Assembly: GCA_963772845.1 (NCBI GenBank)
Contig: CAVYYW010000031.1
Location: 1 to 13,486 of the forward strand
Direction of reading: 5' to 3'
DNA from: CAVYYW01 sp963772845
GTDB taxonomy: Bacteria > Bacillota > Bacilli > Bacillales > Sporolactobacillaceae
DNA: 13,486 nucleotides
Part shown: piece after piece, positions 6,096 through 12,845 of the stretch
Position numbering within the stretch: position 1 is the first letter of the stretch
Layout of the letters: every line of letters starts with the position of its first letter
Program-made: the position numbers and the translations under genes
The notes under the pieces: generated by a model
What the model saw: only the letters and a program-made list of their open reading frames with translations
Databases searched by the model: none
What the model was told of the DNA's origin: nothing

Positions 6096-6920
6096 ATGTT
6101 AAAAACCGAACTGCAATCAATTGTTAAAAATAACTATGCTATACCAAACGGATTGGATGAGTTTCAGGCTGTACAGCAGATTGTGACGGTCCTAGGATCA
6201 ACAGACCCTGAACTGCGGGATGAGCTAGGAATGACTATCCTTTCTAAGTGGCTGATAAATCAATCGTATCTTACCAACGAGCAGCTGGAAGAATTGCTTC
6301 ATCAAACAATCTCTGAAGATTTTCTTTTTCATAAAATAGGTGAAGTCAATACTGACAGTGTTTTTTTAAGAGCCTTTTCAACCTTACTTATTGCCTTGAT
6401 CCTTTATAGGGACAATCAGGAACAATTTTTGACTGAACATTCTTTTCGGCAAGCCATGAAGCATCTTGTAACGTATTGTGAGCAGGAAAAAGATTTGAGA
6501 GGGTACGTTGAAGGCAAAGGCTGGGCGCATGCCGCAGCTCATGTCTCAGATGCAGTCGATGAATGTGTCCGCAGCCGTTTTACGACATTCGATGAGTGCA
6601 AGGACATGTGCAAAGGTCTTTTTCAACTGCTTATCCATGCACCATTTGTATATGATGCAGAGGAAGATGAACGCATTGTCATTGCGGTCGTTGCTATGAT
6701 TGAGTTGGAAAAAATCTCTTTGTTAGATTTAACGGACTGGATATCAGAAATAGAATGGTCTGGATTGAGTGAGGAATGGCAGCGTTATCAAAGGGTAAAT
6801 TGCAAGCACTTTTTGCGCAGCCTTTACATGAGATTGCGGGAAAAGAAACTGCTTGGAGAAAATGAACATAAACTAATTGAGCTTGAACATCGGTTTAATC
6901 CAACCTTTATTAATATATAA
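6096..6920 (+). CDS. DUF2785 domain protein
   Basis: 274-aa, mainly alpha-helical soluble protein that matches, from memory, the DUF2785 family of Bacillus-group and related bacteria; function unknown. The most conserved-looking stretch is RGYVEGKGWAHAAAHVSDA (residues 135-153), rich in His and Gly, which could be a ligand or metal site. There is no signal peptide or membrane anchor. The hydrophobic stretch FLRAFSTLLIALILY (90-104) is one buried helix rather than a clear transmembrane segment. The length is typical and the gene looks intact. AAGGAGAT (6083-6090) stands 5 nt before ATG 6096. It is a single gene flanked on both sides by repeat-rich DNA, and no promoter could be assigned with confidence. 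Confidence 0.85.
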   Translation: MLKTELQSIVKNNYAIPNGLDEFQAVQQIVTVLGSTDPELRDELGMTILSKWLINQSYLTNEQLEELLHQTISEDFLFHKIGEVNTDSVFLRAFSTLLIALILYRDNQEQFLTEHSFRQAMKHLVTYCEQEKDLRGYVEGKGWAHAAAHVSDAVDECVRSRFTTFDECKDMCKGLFQLLIHAPFVYDAEEDERIVIAVVAMIELEKISLLDLTDWISEIEWSGLSEEWQRYQRVNCKHFLRSLYMRLREKKLLGENEHKLIELEHRFNPTFINI

Positions 6921-6983
6921 AAAAAATCAGGTCAGGTTTTTTTCGGGAATCGAGTGGGTTTTGTCACAAAAGGTGAGCTGACG

Positions 6984-7110
6984 GAAAGTGCGAGACGCCT
7001 GCGAGGACTTTCAGAAGCTCGGCTAGAGTACAAAAAATGCATGTCGACACGCTATATTTAAAAAAGACTTTTTCAGCGGCCAGCGGAAAGTGAGTGTCTT
7101 CCCGCTAAAT
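6984..7110 (+). repeat. Interspersed intergenic repeat, degenerate copies 4 and 5
   Basis: One block reads CGGAAAGTGCGAGACGCCTG then GGACTTTCAG (about 6984-7014). A second reads GACTTTTTCAG (7066-7076, the exact inverse of the 11-mer at 1502 and 5521), followed by GCGGAAAGTGAG (7082-7093). Both repeat the combination of a GCGGAAAG.GAG block with a GACTTTTTCAG end seen elsewhere in the window. The rest of 6921-7168 shows no gene. Confidence 0.45.
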
Positions 7111-7168
7111 TAATAAAGTAAAAAACAACAATGTCTACGAAAACAGCCTTCGGAATAGAGGTGGAAGC

Positions 7169-7654
7169 ATGAATGTGCAATTAAAAAATGTCACAAGGGA
7201 AAACTGGGAGCAGGCGTTAAAATTAAAGGTAAAATCCGGTCAAGAGGATTTTGCGCCGTCAGTTGCTGTTTCACTAGCCAAGATCTACATTAAACCAGAC
7301 GGGGAAAACGTCGAGTACCTGCCATTTTCCATTTATGAAGGTGAAAAGATGGTCGGCTTCATCATGCATGCTTATGAAGAAGAAACATGTGATATGTACT
7401 GGATTAATGGGTTTATCATCGATGAGAAGGAACAAAGGAAGGGGTTTGGACGCGCAGCGCTTTTAGAAATGATCCAGTGGATATCGAATAAATTTCCGCA
7501 GTGCAAAGAAATCAGGCTAACGGTTCACAAGAAAAATGACGGTGCGCGCAAACTCTACGAAACTGTTGGGTTTACGTTAACTGGACAAGTTTTTGGTGAT
7601 GAGCATGTCATGAAACGTTTGGTGGAGGACCGAACTTCAGAAATCAGCTTATAA
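7169..7654 (+). CDS. GNAT acetyltransferase, BltD/spermidine-acetyltransferase-like
   Basis: 161-aa acetyltransferase. It carries QRKGFGRAALLEMIQW (residues 89-104, acetyl-CoA loop Q-R-K-G-F-G) and LTVHKKNDGARKLYETVGF (117-135), with Tyr130 at the general-acid position. N-terminal features (VTRENWEQALKLKV, then YLPFSIYEGEKMVGFIMH) resemble the Bacillus polyamine acetyltransferase BltD, so a polyamine or small amine is a reasonable guess but not shown. It belongs to a different GNAT branch from the pair at 1002 and 3900. AGAGGTGG (7156-7163) precedes ATG 7169. It is followed 18 bp after the stop by a hairpin, so it is probably monocistronic. Confidence 0.87.
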   Translation: MNVQLKNVTRENWEQALKLKVKSGQEDFAPSVAVSLAKIYIKPDGENVEYLPFSIYEGEKMVGFIMHAYEEETCDMYWINGFIIDEKEQRKGFGRAALLEMIQWISNKFPQCKEIRLTVHKKNDGARKLYETVGFTLTGQVFGDEHVMKRLVEDRTSEISL

Positions 7655-7671
7655 TTGCGATTTTCTCAAAG

Positions 7672-7704
7672 AACCCTCATTCCGAAATGGAAAGAGGGTT
7701 TAAT
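7672..7704 (+). terminator. Rho-independent terminator after the GNAT gene
   Basis: AACCCTC-A-TTCC (7672-7683) pairs with GGAA-A-GAGGGTT (7689-7700), with a single A/A mismatch and a 5-nt loop. The trailing sequence TAATTCAT is a poor U-tract, so termination efficiency is uncertain. Confidence 0.6.
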
Positions 7705-7711
7705 TCATATA

Positions 7712-7727
7712 AAACAAACGTTTGTTT
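7712..7727. promoter_or_regulatory. Perfect 16-bp palindrome, TetR-type operator candidate
   Basis: AAACAAACGTTTGTTT is perfectly self-complementary. It lies 26 bp upstream of the -35 of the alpha/beta hydrolase promoter. Palindromes of this form and length are typical targets of TetR/AcrR-family regulators. No regulator gene is in the window. Confidence 0.5.
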
Positions 7728-7753
7728 AAATTAAAGAATATTCCTAAAAAACC

Positions 7754-7781
7754 TTGATACTCGCCTATTAAACTGTATAAT
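7754..7781 (+). promoter_or_regulatory. Sigma-A promoter of the alpha/beta hydrolase gene
   Basis: TTGATA (7754-7759), a 16-bp spacer and a perfect TATAAT (7776-7781). It gives an untranslated leader of about 150 nt before ATG 7941. The leader has a possible stem GAATTCAA (7812-7819) with TTGAGTTC (7834-7841), but matches no riboswitch class I recognise. Confidence 0.7.
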
Positions 7782-7940
7782 ATTAGAAAAGTTTAGGGGG
7801 GTACTGGCTACGAATTCAATCATTAATTAATATTTGAGTTCATTGATATTTTTCATTACATAGTTAACGATCTTCAACCGAGCTAGGCTTATCTTCGCAT
7901 TTGATTTATATCGGCAAGAAAAAAAGAAGGGATGATTTAA

Positions 7941-8582
7941 ATGAAGATTATCAGGAAGCGTGTTAAAGGCTACAATGATATAGAAATCCCTTTTAATATC
8001 ATAAGTAAAGCAGAGGGGACGAGAAAACTAGCGATTGTTCTCCCTGGGGCAGGATATACTGTGCAAGCACCATTCCTTCATTATGCGGTTGGTATATTTA
8101 TAAACAGGTCCTATGATGTCCTCGAAATCAATTATAATTATGAAGACGAGAAGTATGAGGGGTTCGGCATGGAAGAACTGGCGGAAGCTGTGAAGACTGA
8201 TGCAAGGTGTGTGATTGATGCTGTGCTTAGCAGTCAATCGTACGATACGTTTTTCTTAATCGGGAAGTCTTTAGGAACGATCGCTATGGCTTCAGAATTG
8301 AAAAGAAAGACGTTTGAAAACGCTAAGGCAGTCTGGCTCACGCCTCTGCTTCAAAGAGATGATGTCTTTGAATCCATGCAGAATGACCGGTTTAAAGGAC
8401 TCTGTATAATCGGCAGTGATGATCGGTGTTATATTGAAGAGCGATATAAAATATTGACCAGAAATCAGAGCCTGAATTTGAAGCTAATACCCGGTGTAAA
8501 CCATAGTTTGGAATACGATGAAAACCCTGTTAAATCGATTGATGTGTTGAAAAACGTTATGCAAGATATTAATAACGTTTAA
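7941..8582 (+). CDS. Alpha/beta hydrolase
   Basis: 213-aa cytoplasmic hydrolase of the alpha/beta fold, without signal peptide. An oxyanion-region motif LPGAGYT (residues 34-40) is followed by the nucleophile elbow IGKSLGT (107-113) with Ser110, the acid in IGSDDRCY (Asp160 or Asp161) and the His in GVNHSLEY (His188). The order and spacing fit a minimal esterase/lipase-like catalytic triad with little or no lid. GAAGGGATG (7926-7934) precedes ATG 7941 by about 7 nt. It is the only gene on its transcript as far as can be seen, driven by the strong promoter at 7754 with a palindrome upstream. Substrate unknown. Confidence 0.87.
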   Translation: MKIIRKRVKGYNDIEIPFNIISKAEGTRKLAIVLPGAGYTVQAPFLHYAVGIFINRSYDVLEINYNYEDEKYEGFGMEELAEAVKTDARCVIDAVLSSQSYDTFFLIGKSLGTIAMASELKRKTFENAKAVWLTPLLQRDDVFESMQNDRFKGLCIIGSDDRCYIEERYKILTRNQSLNLKLIPGVNHSLEYDENPVKSIDVLKNVMQDINNV

Positions 8583-8651
8583 TAGTATCTTTACGGCTGA
8601 TCATTATGAGAATGTATTCTTTTTGTTGATTCAAGGCAAAGGGGAACTTTT

Positions 8652-8679
8652 TTGTGTAAAATGGAAGGGTAGATACAAT
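8652..8679 (+). promoter_or_regulatory. Possible promoter of the lgt-like gene
   Basis: TTGTGT (8652-8657), 16 bp, then TACAAT (8674-8679), about 55 bp before the TTG start. Four of six -35 positions and five of six -10 positions match consensus. Confidence 0.4.
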
Positions 8680-8733
8680 TTATTATGTTTTAATCGAGTA
8701 GGATTATTAATTTAAGAGATAGGGCGGGATATT

Positions 8734-9555
8734 TTGTATAAAGATATGTTTACAGTATTCGGCTACACTGTGCAGACGCATTCGATTGTCTCCGTTTTGG
8801 CGATCCTCCTTGGCTATGGTGTAGTACTGGGTATGACCAGAAAAACAATTTACTATGAACACATCAAGAATTTTATTATTTATGCAATCATTGGGGCAAT
8901 TATTGGCGCACGGTTATGGCATGTTTTTGTCTTTCAATTTCCTTATTATTCTCAGCATCCTCTTCAAATTTTTGCGATCTGGAGCGGCGGCATTTCCATT
9001 GAAGGAGCAATTGTCGGAGGAATCATTTCTCTTATTATTTATACAATTGTTCATAAAATTGATTTTTGGGAAATGGCAGATTATATGGCACCCGCGATGA
9101 TTCTTGGCCAAGGAATCGGAAGAATTGCCTGCTTTTTAGCGGGGGATGCTTTTGGACGGCCGACAGGAAGCAGTTTTGGTATTGTTTTTCCTAAAGGAAC
9201 CGTCGCCTATTCATATTACGGGAGCAAACCGCTTTGGCCAGCGATATCATTTGAAATCCAAGGTGACATTGTTATCTTTGCGATATTATGTACCGTCCTT
9301 TTGCTGGCAAGACATCGCCTGGCCATTGGCTGGATCTTTTTATTCTATGTGCTTTCGTATGATGTTCTTCGGTTCATTCTTGAGTATTTCAGAGGTGACT
9401 CACCTCGATACGGTCCATTAACGGGAGGACAATGGGATGCCATTGCCATTGTTATCATAGCAATCGGTATTATGATCTACTTCCTATTTACCAGGGGCTT
9501 TTACAGAAAAGAACCTGCTCTTTCTGAACATGAGCCGATTGGAAAAGAAGAATAA
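8734..9555 (+). CDS. Divergent Lgt-like prolipoprotein diacylglyceryl transferase
   Basis: 273-aa polytopic membrane protein with about seven hydrophobic segments. The Lgt fold is clear from WSGGISIEG (83-91), APAMILGQGIGRIACFLAGDAFGRPT (119-144) and LSYDVLRFILEYFR (207-220). Canonical Lgt transfers diacylglycerol from phosphatidylglycerol to lipobox cysteines. Several residues found essential or important in E. coli Lgt differ: His103 is Glu90, Asn146 is Cys133, Glu151 is Asp138, the Tyr26 region (HWYG) reads THSI, and HPSQLYE reads WPAISFE. Arg143 (Arg130), Gly154 (Gly141), Arg239 (Arg213) and Glu243 (Glu217) are kept. This is probably a second, divergent paralogue rather than the housekeeping enzyme. 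The start is TTG, chosen because AGGGCGGGA (8721-8729) sits 4-5 nt upstream; ATG 8746 would be too far. Confidence 0.82.
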   Translation: MYKDMFTVFGYTVQTHSIVSVLAILLGYGVVLGMTRKTIYYEHIKNFIIYAIIGAIIGARLWHVFVFQFPYYSQHPLQIFAIWSGGISIEGAIVGGIISLIIYTIVHKIDFWEMADYMAPAMILGQGIGRIACFLAGDAFGRPTGSSFGIVFPKGTVAYSYYGSKPLWPAISFEIQGDIVIFAILCTVLLLARHRLAIGWIFLFYVLSYDVLRFILEYFRGDSPRYGPLTGGQWDAIAIVIIAIGIMIYFLFTRGFYRKEPALSEHEPIGKEE

Positions 9556-9590
9556 TGGACTAATCCATTGAAGAGGGAAGCTGCACACAA

Positions 9591-9629
9591 AAAACGCTTG
9601 GGGGTGTTTCATAGAACCCCAAGCGTTTT
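9591..9629. terminator. Bidirectional Rho-independent terminator between lgt-like gene and fetB
   Basis: AAAACGCTTGGGG (9591-9603) is the perfect complement of CCCCAAGCGTTTT (9617-9629), a 13-bp stem with a 13-nt loop. It is followed by TTTTAAATTTTT on the plus strand and by TTTTTTGTGTG on the minus strand. It serves the convergent transcripts of the lgt-like gene and fetAB. Confidence 0.88.
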
Positions 9630-9772
9630 AAATTTTTACTTTTTTATCCTTGAGCATTGATACATGATAGCGGTTTGATGCCCCTAATTGAGCTTATTGG
9701 CGCTTGAAAGGAACCAACCGCCTCTTTGAAAACTGCTATTTACTTAAGGCTACTTTTTTTATTTTCCCCGGA

Positions 9773-10555
9773 TCATTCCTTCAGCTGTGCTCTGGAATTG
9801 AAGAACGTCTTATACCCATAGACAAGAAATATAATCACTGTCAGGGCGACACTGCCTGTAATGCCGAGCATAATCGCAATTTGATATTTGATAGCAAGCA
9901 ACGGGCTCGCTCCGGAAAGAATAACACCCGTCATCATACCAGGAAGGAAGATAATTCCCATCCCAACCATGTTGTTGATTGTTGGCAGAATAGCTGAGTC
10001 AAAGGCATGATTGACGATGTTTTTTGTTGCCTGATAAGGTGTTGCGCCAAGCATAAGGGCAGATTCGACGAGATGTTTTCTTGATTTAAGTCCCTCAATT
10101 AAGGCGGCAACACCTAAGGAAACGGCTGTCATTGAGTTGCCGATAATCATTCCGCCGATGGGGATAAAGTACCGAGCATTATACCAAGGCTTGAAATGGA
10201 TCACGATGAAAGCAAAATACACCAGGCTGAAAAGCGTCCCAGCGACCATTGCAAAAGCGATAACTTTTTTTAACTGTTTATTAATTGTTTCTTTTGATCG
10301 CCTGAATACATTATAGACCGCGAAAGTTTCCATGATCGCCAGAATGATCAAGGTGTACCATGGGTGGCTGTGCTGAAAGACATAGGTCAGAATGTATCCG
10401 ACAATCACCAGCTGAAGCGTCATTCGGATCGACGCGATCAAGATTTCTTTTTCACGAGGGATTTTTCTCCATCGTACGATAAGAAGCAGGATGATAATGA
10501 AGACATAAGCAGAAAGAAGCTGGAGCAAAGTGATGTCAATGATATTATTATGCAT
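9773..10555 (-). CDS. fetB: FetB/YbbM-family ABC transporter permease (iron export type)
   Basis: 260-aa membrane subunit of the UPF0014/FetB family, with about seven hydrophobic helices. Family marks are REKEILIASIRMTLQLVIVGYIL near the N-terminus, FIPIGGMIIGNSMTAVSLG in the middle, and the cytoplasmic coupling stretch VESALMLGATPYQATKNIV followed by AILPTINNMVGMGIIFLPGMMTGVILSG. In E. coli, FetAB exports iron and relieves iron-dependent oxidative stress; the same role is inferred here. The ATG at 10555 is preferred over an in-frame ATG 27 bp upstream because it has GGGGAG 7 nt before it and overlaps the fetA stop by 8 bp, the usual coupled arrangement. Length matches E. coli FetB. The 142-bp tail to the shared terminator has no gene. 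Confidence 0.9.
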   Translation of the reverse strand: MHNNIIDITLLQLLSAYVFIIILLLIVRWRKIPREKEILIASIRMTLQLVIVGYILTYVFQHSHPWYTLIILAIMETFAVYNVFRRSKETINKQLKKVIAFAMVAGTLFSLVYFAFIVIHFKPWYNARYFIPIGGMIIGNSMTAVSLGVAALIEGLKSRKHLVESALMLGATPYQATKNIVNHAFDSAILPTINNMVGMGIIFLPGMMTGVILSGASPLLAIKYQIAIMLGITGSVALTVIIFLVYGYKTFFNSRAQLKE

Positions 10556-11186
10556 GCTCTGGCTCCCCTCTGTTAATCTCACTCATTTGGATGATTTCAT
10601 CTGAGTAATCCTCTGCCACTTTTTTGGAGTGTGTTATCATAATGACTGATTTACTGTTTTTTCTTGCTTCTTCTATAAAACGATCCATAACTATCGCTTC
10701 TGTCTCGTCATCAAGGGCAGACGTCGGTTCATCAAGTAAATAAACAGGAGCGTCCATTAAAATGACACGAGCAAAAGCAACACGCTGCTTTTCACCGCCT
10801 GAAAGAGACTCGGCATCATCATCAAGCTGTTTATCAAGCTTAACCATTTTCAGCGTCTTTTTAAGATCCTCATCACTAGCCGCTTCTTTTCCCGAAAACG
10901 TCAACCCTATCAATAGGTTATCCCGAATGTTTCCTTCAAAAATGGCAGGTGTCTGTGAAAGCATCACCACTTCTTTTCTAAGTTCAATGGTGTCGAGCTC
11001 TTCAATCGGTTTATCATTGTATGTAATGCTGCCCGAATCCTGGCTGATTAGCTGATTAAAGAGCTTTACCAGCGTTGTCTTGCCGCTTCCACTTGCCCCG
11101 ATAATTGCCGTTACTTTGTTCGGCTTAATTGAGACTTCTTTTATATCTAAAATATCCTTATACCTTACATCGTTTAGTTGGAACAT
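10548..11186 (-). CDS. fetA: FetA/YbbL-family ABC transporter ATP-binding protein
   Basis: 212-aa nucleotide-binding subunit that powers FetB. All ABC motifs are visible: Walker A GASGSGKT (residues 30-37), Q-loop Gln78 in MLSQTP, signature LSGGEKQR (128-135), Walker B VYLLDEPTSALD (148-159) and H-loop His186 in MITHSKK. The protein is short and ends soon after the H-loop, as usual for FetA. A perfect GAGGAGGT lies 4 nt upstream of ATG 11186. The gene is first in a two-gene operon with fetB and divergent from efeU, with 168 bp between the starts. The specific assignment rests on pairing with FetB; the ATPase alone would only say ABC transporter. Confidence 0.9.
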   Translation of the reverse strand: MFQLNDVRYKDILDIKEVSIKPNKVTAIIGASGSGKTTLVKLFNQLISQDSGSITYNDKPIEELDTIELRKEVVMLSQTPAIFEGNIRDNLLIGLTFSGKEAASDEDLKKTLKMVKLDKQLDDDAESLSGGEKQRVAFARVILMDAPVYLLDEPTSALDDETEAIVMDRFIEEARKNSKSVIMITHSKKVAEDYSDEIIQMSEINRGEPEHA

Positions 11187-11212
11187 ATTGACCTCCTCAA
11201 AAATACTGCTCT

Positions 11213-11240
11213 ATTATATATATTCCTCTCAGAATGTCGT
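11213..11240 (-). promoter_or_regulatory. Candidate promoter of fetAB
   Basis: On the minus strand TATAAT (11213-11218) is preceded, 16 bp away, by ACGACA (11235-11240), with four of six matches to TTGACA. It lies 27 bp upstream of the fetA ATG. The Fur box is about 40 bp further upstream and does not overlap it. Confidence 0.5.
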
Positions 11241-11257
11241 TTTAAACCCGCCGCAGG

Positions 11258-11286
11258 TTGACAAAGCAATGCTTTAATGTGATAAT
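11258..11286 (+). promoter_or_regulatory. Sigma-A promoter of efeU
   Basis: Perfect TTGACA (11258-11263), a 17-bp spacer and GATAAT (11281-11286). It is strong and well placed, 68 bp before ATG 11355. Its -10 is embedded in the Fur box. Confidence 0.85.
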
Positions 11287-11299
11287 GAGAATCGTTATC
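11281..11299 (+). promoter_or_regulatory. Fur box over the efeU promoter
   Basis: GATAATGAGAATCGTTATC matches the classical 19-bp Fur consensus GATAATGATAATCATTATC at 17 positions, flanked by T and A that extend the dyad. It begins exactly at the -10, so iron-loaded Fur should block RNA polymerase at efeU. Confidence 0.88.
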
Positions 11300-11354
11300 A
11301 ATACAATCGGAATGCACGAAACGATCGATAAATTTTTGATCCGGAGGACAAATC

Positions 11355-12824
11355 ATGAAACGATTTGGCATCATAATGGTGATATGCTTTATCAGTATAC
11401 TTATTATCAGCCCTCTTCAATCCTTTGCAGCAGCAGACGGTGTGCAGGAGATAAAAGCGTCTCAGACCGTTATTGACGCTGGTATTCATGCTGCCAAAAA
11501 AGGGAATTTGACACAGGCGAAACAGAGCTATGATGAGTTTAATAAGAATTGGCATCAGTATGAGGACTCCGTGAAAAAGGATTCAACAGAAGCCTATAGC
11601 CAAATTGAAACCGGCATGGGACAGGTGTCTTATGCATTGATGCAAAAAGATCCGCAAAATGTTCTTGAGGCGTTCAAAAATTTAAAAAAAATTAATTTAA
11701 AGTATATCAATGGCGGGTTTAAAAGCGGGGATACCAATGTCAGTAAAGACGTGACCGTTCCTCAATTTGTTCAGCTTGTTAACAAGGCAATAACAAATAC
11801 AAAAGCACATCATCAAAAAGCCGCACAGCAGAATATTCAAGATATTCGCCAGTCTTGGCTGAGTATCGAAGGCACCGTGGTTGGTCACTCAAAGAGTATT
11901 TATGATAAGACAGAGGCAGACATGGTTACGATCGATGCCATGTTAAATGCAAATCCGCCGAAGTATGATCAAGCCCTTCCTCTTTTGAAAACCATGCAAT
12001 CGAATCTTTCTTCTATTGCTCAAACGTCCGGTTACACGATGTGGGATGCTGCAATGATCCCGATTCGCGAAGGACTTGAGGCGCTGCTCGTCATCTCAGC
12101 ATTACTGGCATTTATGAAAAAATCAAATGCACCCAGAGGCAGGACCTGGATTGGGCTTGGTGTCGGCAGCGGTGTATTAGTCAGCCTTATCCTCGCCTTT
12201 ATTGTAAAGTTTGCATTTGCTGCCGGAACATTTGGCAACAATAATTTTCTAATTACTGGCTGGACGGGATTAATTGCGGCCTTCATGCTGCTCTACATGA
12301 GCTACTGGCTACACCGTCAGTCCAAAATTAAAGATTGGAATTTATTCATAAAAAATAAAAGTCAGAAGGCATTAAAGAAAGGCAGCTTTGCTACATTTGG
12401 CCTTTTGGCATTCCTCGCCGTTTTCCGAGAAGGAACGGAAACAGTGCTCTTTTATATAGGAATGGCCAATCAAATTAGCCTGCAAACGCTGTTGCTCGGT
12501 TTAGCGATCGGTTTTGGCATCTTATTTGTTCTCGGCTTTCTAATGATATTCATAGGTATGAAACTGCCGATTAAACCGTTTTTTGCTGTTTCAAGTCTGA
12601 TCGTTTTCTACTTGTGTATTAAATTCTTGGGTATGGGGATTCATGGCCTGCAGTTGGCTGATGTAGTTCCTTCAACCCACATACCGGATCTTACACATAT
12701 CTCTTTCTTTGCCCTTTATCCATCTCTGGAAAGTGCATTACCTCAGCTTCTCGTGGTTATCGCGGCAATCATTGTTATTGTTTGGAGCCGGATTCAAATG
12801 AAAAGCAATAAAGACATGGCTTAA
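11355..12824 (+). CDS. efeU: EfeU/FTR1-family iron permease with N-terminal ectodomain
   Basis: 489-aa iron importer resembling Bacillus YwbL. A signal peptide (residues 1-~26, ending SFA-AAD) exports a helical ectodomain (~27-225). The permease follows with the two FTR1 hallmarks, REGLE (238-242) in WDAAMIPIREGLEALLVI and REGTE (358-362) in AVFREGTETVLFYIG, in which the Glu residues handle iron. About seven membrane segments are predicted by eye, with short polar loops and a basic C-terminus (WSRIQMKSNKDMA). The ectodomain contains an internal duplication: W66-x3-E70-x10-Y81-x3-E85 and W168-x3-E172-x10-Y183-x3-E187. CGGAGGA (11343-11349) precedes ATG 11355. The gene is under a Fur-box promoter and is followed by a small lipoprotein gene. 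EfeO and EfeB, the usual partners in EfeUOB systems, do not follow. Confidence 0.92.
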   Translation: MKRFGIIMVICFISILIISPLQSFAAADGVQEIKASQTVIDAGIHAAKKGNLTQAKQSYDEFNKNWHQYEDSVKKDSTEAYSQIETGMGQVSYALMQKDPQNVLEAFKNLKKINLKYINGGFKSGDTNVSKDVTVPQFVQLVNKAITNTKAHHQKAAQQNIQDIRQSWLSIEGTVVGHSKSIYDKTEADMVTIDAMLNANPPKYDQALPLLKTMQSNLSSIAQTSGYTMWDAAMIPIREGLEALLVISALLAFMKKSNAPRGRTWIGLGVGSGVLVSLILAFIVKFAFAAGTFGNNNFLITGWTGLIAAFMLLYMSYWLHRQSKIKDWNLFIKNKSQKALKKGSFATFGLLAFLAVFREGTETVLFYIGMANQISLQTLLLGLAIGFGILFVLGFLMIFIGMKLPIKPFFAVSSLIVFYLCIKFLGMGIHGLQLADVVPSTHIPDLTHISFFALYPSLESALPQLLVVIAAIIVIVWSRIQMKSNKDMA

Positions 12825-12845
12825 ACTTTTTAGGAGGCTCATTTT

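Noticed and set aside
6921..6952. Terminator after the DUF2785 gene
   Set aside because: AAAAAAA and TTTTTTT flank TCAGGTCAGG, but there is no GC-rich stem, so the hairpin would be weak.
8609..8620. AGAATGTATTCT palindrome as a Fur or PerR box
   Set aside because: Only the left half resembles a Fur half-site; the right half does not fit, and it is far from the promoter of the lgt-like gene.
10556..10582. Upstream ATG for fetB
   Set aside because: It lies deep inside fetA without a ribosome site, whereas ATG 10555 has GGGGAG at good distance and gives the usual family length.
12032..12286. Minus-strand open frame inside efeU
   Set aside because: Shadow of the membrane-domain codons on the opposite strand; no ribosome site or family resemblance.
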